This document shows positions 18,260-20,626 of a DNA stretch of 20,626 bases, piece after piece. The notes beneath the pieces are model-generated. The model was not told the DNA's origin, did no database searches, and worked only from the letters and a program-made list of their open reading frames with translations. Origin of the DNA: a virus; IMG/VR virus record IMGVR_UViG_3300010970_000029, positions 1 through 20,626 of that record; one strand, 5' to 3'. Within the stretch, counting starts at the first letter, position 1, and each line of letters begins with the position of its first letter. The translations under genes and the position numbers were made by a program.

Positions 18260-20626
18260 TTGAGGTATTCCGTGTTGCGTCCATGACTAGCTTGGCACGA
18301 TCAAGCACGCGCTTATGGTCGTTGGCTTCGCGCTGTACCCCGATCTGGGCCCCAGCACGCTTGTTCTCAGACTCGAGGCGCTGCTTCTGAATCTCAATGT
18401 TCGCCTGATTGTTCTGCGCCGTGACTTGTAGTTTCTGTTGCTCAAGCTGCAACTTGCCCTGAACCTGCATCTCTTTGATCTGCAACTCTTTCTGCTGAAT
18501 CTGGGTCAGTGGGTCTTGGGCATCCTGCTGTGCTTGTTGCTGCTGTACCTCTGCTTGGTTCTTCTGGAGCAGCTTCTGCGCGGCTTGGGCCACAACTTGC
18601 GACAGTTGGACTTCGACATCCTCAGGGAGTGCTTCATCCTCGGAGGGCAACGGTACACCAAGCTGCTTCTCAATACCTTTGCGGTACGCCATAGCGAGGT
18701 GCTCGTTGATATGCGCTAGCATGGCAGACTGGATAGCCTGTGCGAACGGCGACTGGCCGATCATCTGCTGGAGCTTGGGGTCTTGCATAGCCGCTTGGTG
18801 GACAGCGATGTGCGCATCGTGATCCTGATACAAGAACGCCTTGATGGGCTCCTGCTTGAGCAGCGCCATGTTTTCCGTAACCGGGTCTTTCGGCTTCATG
18901 TCTTCCGGCAGCTTGATGATGTTATCCGCATCCTTGATGCCAAGAACTTCCAGCATCTGCTGGTGAAGTTTCCCAAGGTCGTAGAGCTGCGGTGCTTGCT
19001 GCGCCAGTTGGAGGGCCGCTTGGTACTGCATAACGCGCTGAGCCATAGTAGCAGCGTTAGGGTCTGACACAGGGATAATATCGACGGGCCCACCAAAGTC
19101 CTCCTGACGGTTGAAGTCGCCCTCAACCTCGTAGTCGTACTCGGGAGGCATATACTCTTTGATGATACCCGCCAGCAGACGGAGTTCATCTTTCATGGCG
19201 GCGTGCAGGCGTGCCTGTACCCCAGACATAACCTTCAGGCTACGTTCGAGGATAGCGAGGGTCGTACCCACGGGGGCTTGGCCACCCATGTCGCTGATAG
19301 AGATGTCGGCTACGGAACCGATACGCCGTCCTTCCTCGACCACGTTACCCAAGAGCGTATAGAGGACTGCGGAGGGTTCCTTATACGGCATCGGGAACAG
19401 AGAGTCGCGGAGCGTACCGCCTGCAACGTCTGCGTCTCGCCACTCACCGGGCATCAGCGGAGTGTTATCCCCTTTGATACGCAGCGAGCGGGACTTTAGC
19501 CCTGCCGGGAGGTTAGACAGGGAGCCAGCGTCGATGAGCTGTCGCAGGATCGACGTAGCCGACTTCGCGAGTCCACCAATCAGGTGGATCAAACCTGTGC
19601 CGTAGAACCCCATACCCGGCAAGTACGGGTAGTGTACCACGTGCATACGCTTCTTCTTGGCCTCGTCATCTTCATACCAATTACGGCGAATCGACAGAAT
19701 TGTCTTAGAACTCTTGTCGATAGTGATGACGTAGGGCAGGGCAATGCCATCTTCGGACGAAAATTCGCCCGGAAGATCAACGTCTACGTGCATTTCGAGG
19801 ATGGTATAGCGGTCATCGTCGGTCAAATACGTGGGGTCTTGACCCTCAATTTCGTTGTATTTTTCCTCAATATCGCTGCGATCTGGCTCTGGATCGGGCA
19901 AATCTACTTCCCGATAGAAGCCCACAGACTGCAATTTTGCGATGTCGTTGGCCGTTTTACGCATCAAATGGGTGTAGCGCGGGCAGGTACGGAGGTTAGA
20001 GGCCCCATAAGAGACCACAAAATCCTCTGCGGGGACGAAAATAGACACCGGACGCTTCTCGATGGGGTCGAAATACAGCTTTTTGAAGGCTGAACCTGCC
20101 AAAGGCAGGCGGAACAGCATCTGTTCCATCTCGTTGCGGTAATCGGGCATCTGCTCGGTGATCTGGTAGTTCATCTCCTGCTCGACACGGTAGGCTTGGC
20201 GCGTCTTTTCAGGGGTGATCTTACCCACGATCTTGCTGCGTGCGGGCCCGCTGGCGGGCATCAGCTCGCCCATAGCTTGCGCTTGGAACCGGACCACAGC
20301 TTCGGACAACATAGGGTGATACACCCCGGAGGCACCCATCCACGGCTGCGTGCGGTCCTCAACCTTCATGCCAAGCAGGTCTAGACCCTTGATGTAGGCC
20401 ATAGCCCACTCTTTACGGCTGGTCTGGTCGGCCAAGAATCCATCTACGAGCTCATTTGCGAGCGTACCAAGCTCAGGGTCATCCATGAACTCTGCAAGGT
20501 TCGCATCATGGTCCGTAGCACCCTCGGAATCGCTATCGCCGCCGCCAAAGTCGATGATCACGCCGCCATCTTCGGTTTCGGTGACGATACTATCTAGCGG
20601 AGAAGTCTCTCCAGTCTCAAGATCGA
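18249..20626 (-). CDS. Portal protein, partial (N-terminus beyond right edge)
   Basis: The frame is open from 18249 to the right edge. A GTG at 20561 could be a start, but 21 further codons (ending SIVTETEDGG) run in frame to base 20626 without a stop, so the true start is probably outside. From that GTG there are 770 residues. Portal signatures: DVDLLG-type helix YIKGLDLLGMKVEDRTQPWM, then GASGVYHPMLSEAVVRFQAQ and AMGELMPASGPARSKIVG. The middle has NEMEQMLFRLPLAGSAFKKL and HYPYLPGMGFYGTGLIHLIG. The C-terminal 150 residues are a Gln-rich coiled coil (KNQAEVQQQQAQQDAQ and LQIKEMQVQGKLQLEQQK). The portal is the dodecameric DNA channel at the head vertex. Its family is one common to podovirus-like aquatic phages. 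Confidence 0.92.
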   Translation of the reverse strand, partial: DLETGETSPLDSIVTETEDGGVIIDFGGGDSDSEGATDHDANLAEFMDDPELGTLANELVDGFLADQTSRKEWAMAYIKGLDLLGMKVEDRTQPWMGASGVYHPMLSEAVVRFQAQAMGELMPASGPARSKIVGKITPEKTRQAYRVEQEMNYQITEQMPDYRNEMEQMLFRLPLAGSAFKKLYFDPIEKRPVSIFVPAEDFVVSYGASNLRTCPRYTHLMRKTANDIAKLQSVGFYREVDLPDPEPDRSDIEEKYNEIEGQDPTYLTDDDRYTILEMHVDVDLPGEFSSEDGIALPYVITIDKSSKTILSIRRNWYEDDEAKKKRMHVVHYPYLPGMGFYGTGLIHLIGGLAKSATSILRQLIDAGSLSNLPAGLKSRSLRIKGDNTPLMPGEWRDADVAGGTLRDSLFPMPYKEPSAVLYTLLGNVVEEGRRIGSVADISISDMGGQAPVGTTLAILERSLKVMSGVQARLHAAMKDELRLLAGIIKEYMPPEYDYEVEGDFNRQEDFGGPVDIIPVSDPNAATMAQRVMQYQAALQLAQQAPQLYDLGKLHQQMLEVLGIKDADNIIKLPEDMKPKDPVTENMALLKQEPIKAFLYQDHDAHIAVHQAAMQDPKLQQMIGQSPFAQAIQSAMLAHINEHLAMAYRKGIEKQLGVPLPSEDEALPEDVEVQLSQVVAQAAQKLLQKNQAEVQQQQAQQDAQDPLTQIQQKELQIKEMQVQGKLQLEQQKLQVTAQNNQANIEIQKQRLESENKRAGAQIGVQREANDHKRVLDRAKLVMDATRNTSNGK

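Noticed and set aside
20559-20561. GTG as the portal start
   Set aside because: The frame continues 21 codons upstream to the window edge without a stop and no good SD precedes the GTG, so the real start is probably outside.
1-20626. Prophage or plasmid context, tRNA genes, attachment sites
   Set aside because: No integrase, repressor, replication gene, tRNA cloverleaf or flanking repeat was seen; this does not exclude them outside the window.

Overview
The window is part of the virion-assembly and lysis region of a tailed double-stranded DNA bacteriophage. Every gene I can support lies on the minus strand, so transcription runs from the right edge to the left. Genes are packed end to end, many stop and start codons overlap by a few bases, and most starts have a clear Shine-Dalgarno sequence. 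The longest non-coding gap is about 113 bp. I see no integrase, repressor, tRNA, plasmid or bacterial housekeeping gene. Two adaptor-like proteins, a nozzle-like protein, and no tape measure or major tail tube protein suggest a short-tailed (podovirus-like) phage. The protein families resemble those I know from aquatic phage metagenomes. The host cannot be read from the sequence, but a GH24 lysozyme with a possible membrane-anchored partner fits a Gram-negative host.

Layout in order of transcription. Head module (20626 to 12712): a portal protein cut by the right edge, a 62-aa protein, a GroES-like co-chaperonin, an acidic coiled-coil scaffold, a 148-aa protein, a 206-aa structural protein and the major capsid protein. 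A strong UUCG-loop terminator follows the capsid gene, then a promoter driving an HNH endonuclease. Next come a 151-aa structural protein, a second UUCG hairpin, a 157-aa structural protein and an 84-aa basic protein. Connector module (12702 to 9301): a Gly/Met/Pro/Arg protein with eleven 8-residue repeats, a 41-aa Lys/Pro peptide, two adaptor-like proteins, a 105-aa protein, a 224-aa basic protein and a 98-aa protein. Tail module (9299 to 4836): a second HNH endonuclease, two small structural proteins, a 576-aa protein with about thirteen 22-residue repeats, and a tail-fibre-like protein. Lysis cassette (4836 to 3865): a membrane/coiled-coil protein, lysozyme and a 58-aa holin-like protein. 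Last module (3828 to 1): a 623-aa nozzle-like protein, a third HNH endonuclease with an AP2 domain, a 99-aa protein and a partial protein cut by the left edge.

The most unusual points are the phage-encoded co-chaperonin among the head genes, a 24-bp tandem repeat with a strict 48-bp higher-order pattern, three free-standing homing endonucleases of three different architectures within one virion operon, two cUUCGg hairpins bracketing an endonuclease plus one structural gene, and a C-terminal Arg-Gly motif shared by two otherwise different proteins. No database search was possible. Functions rest on recognised motifs, gene order and general family knowledge.
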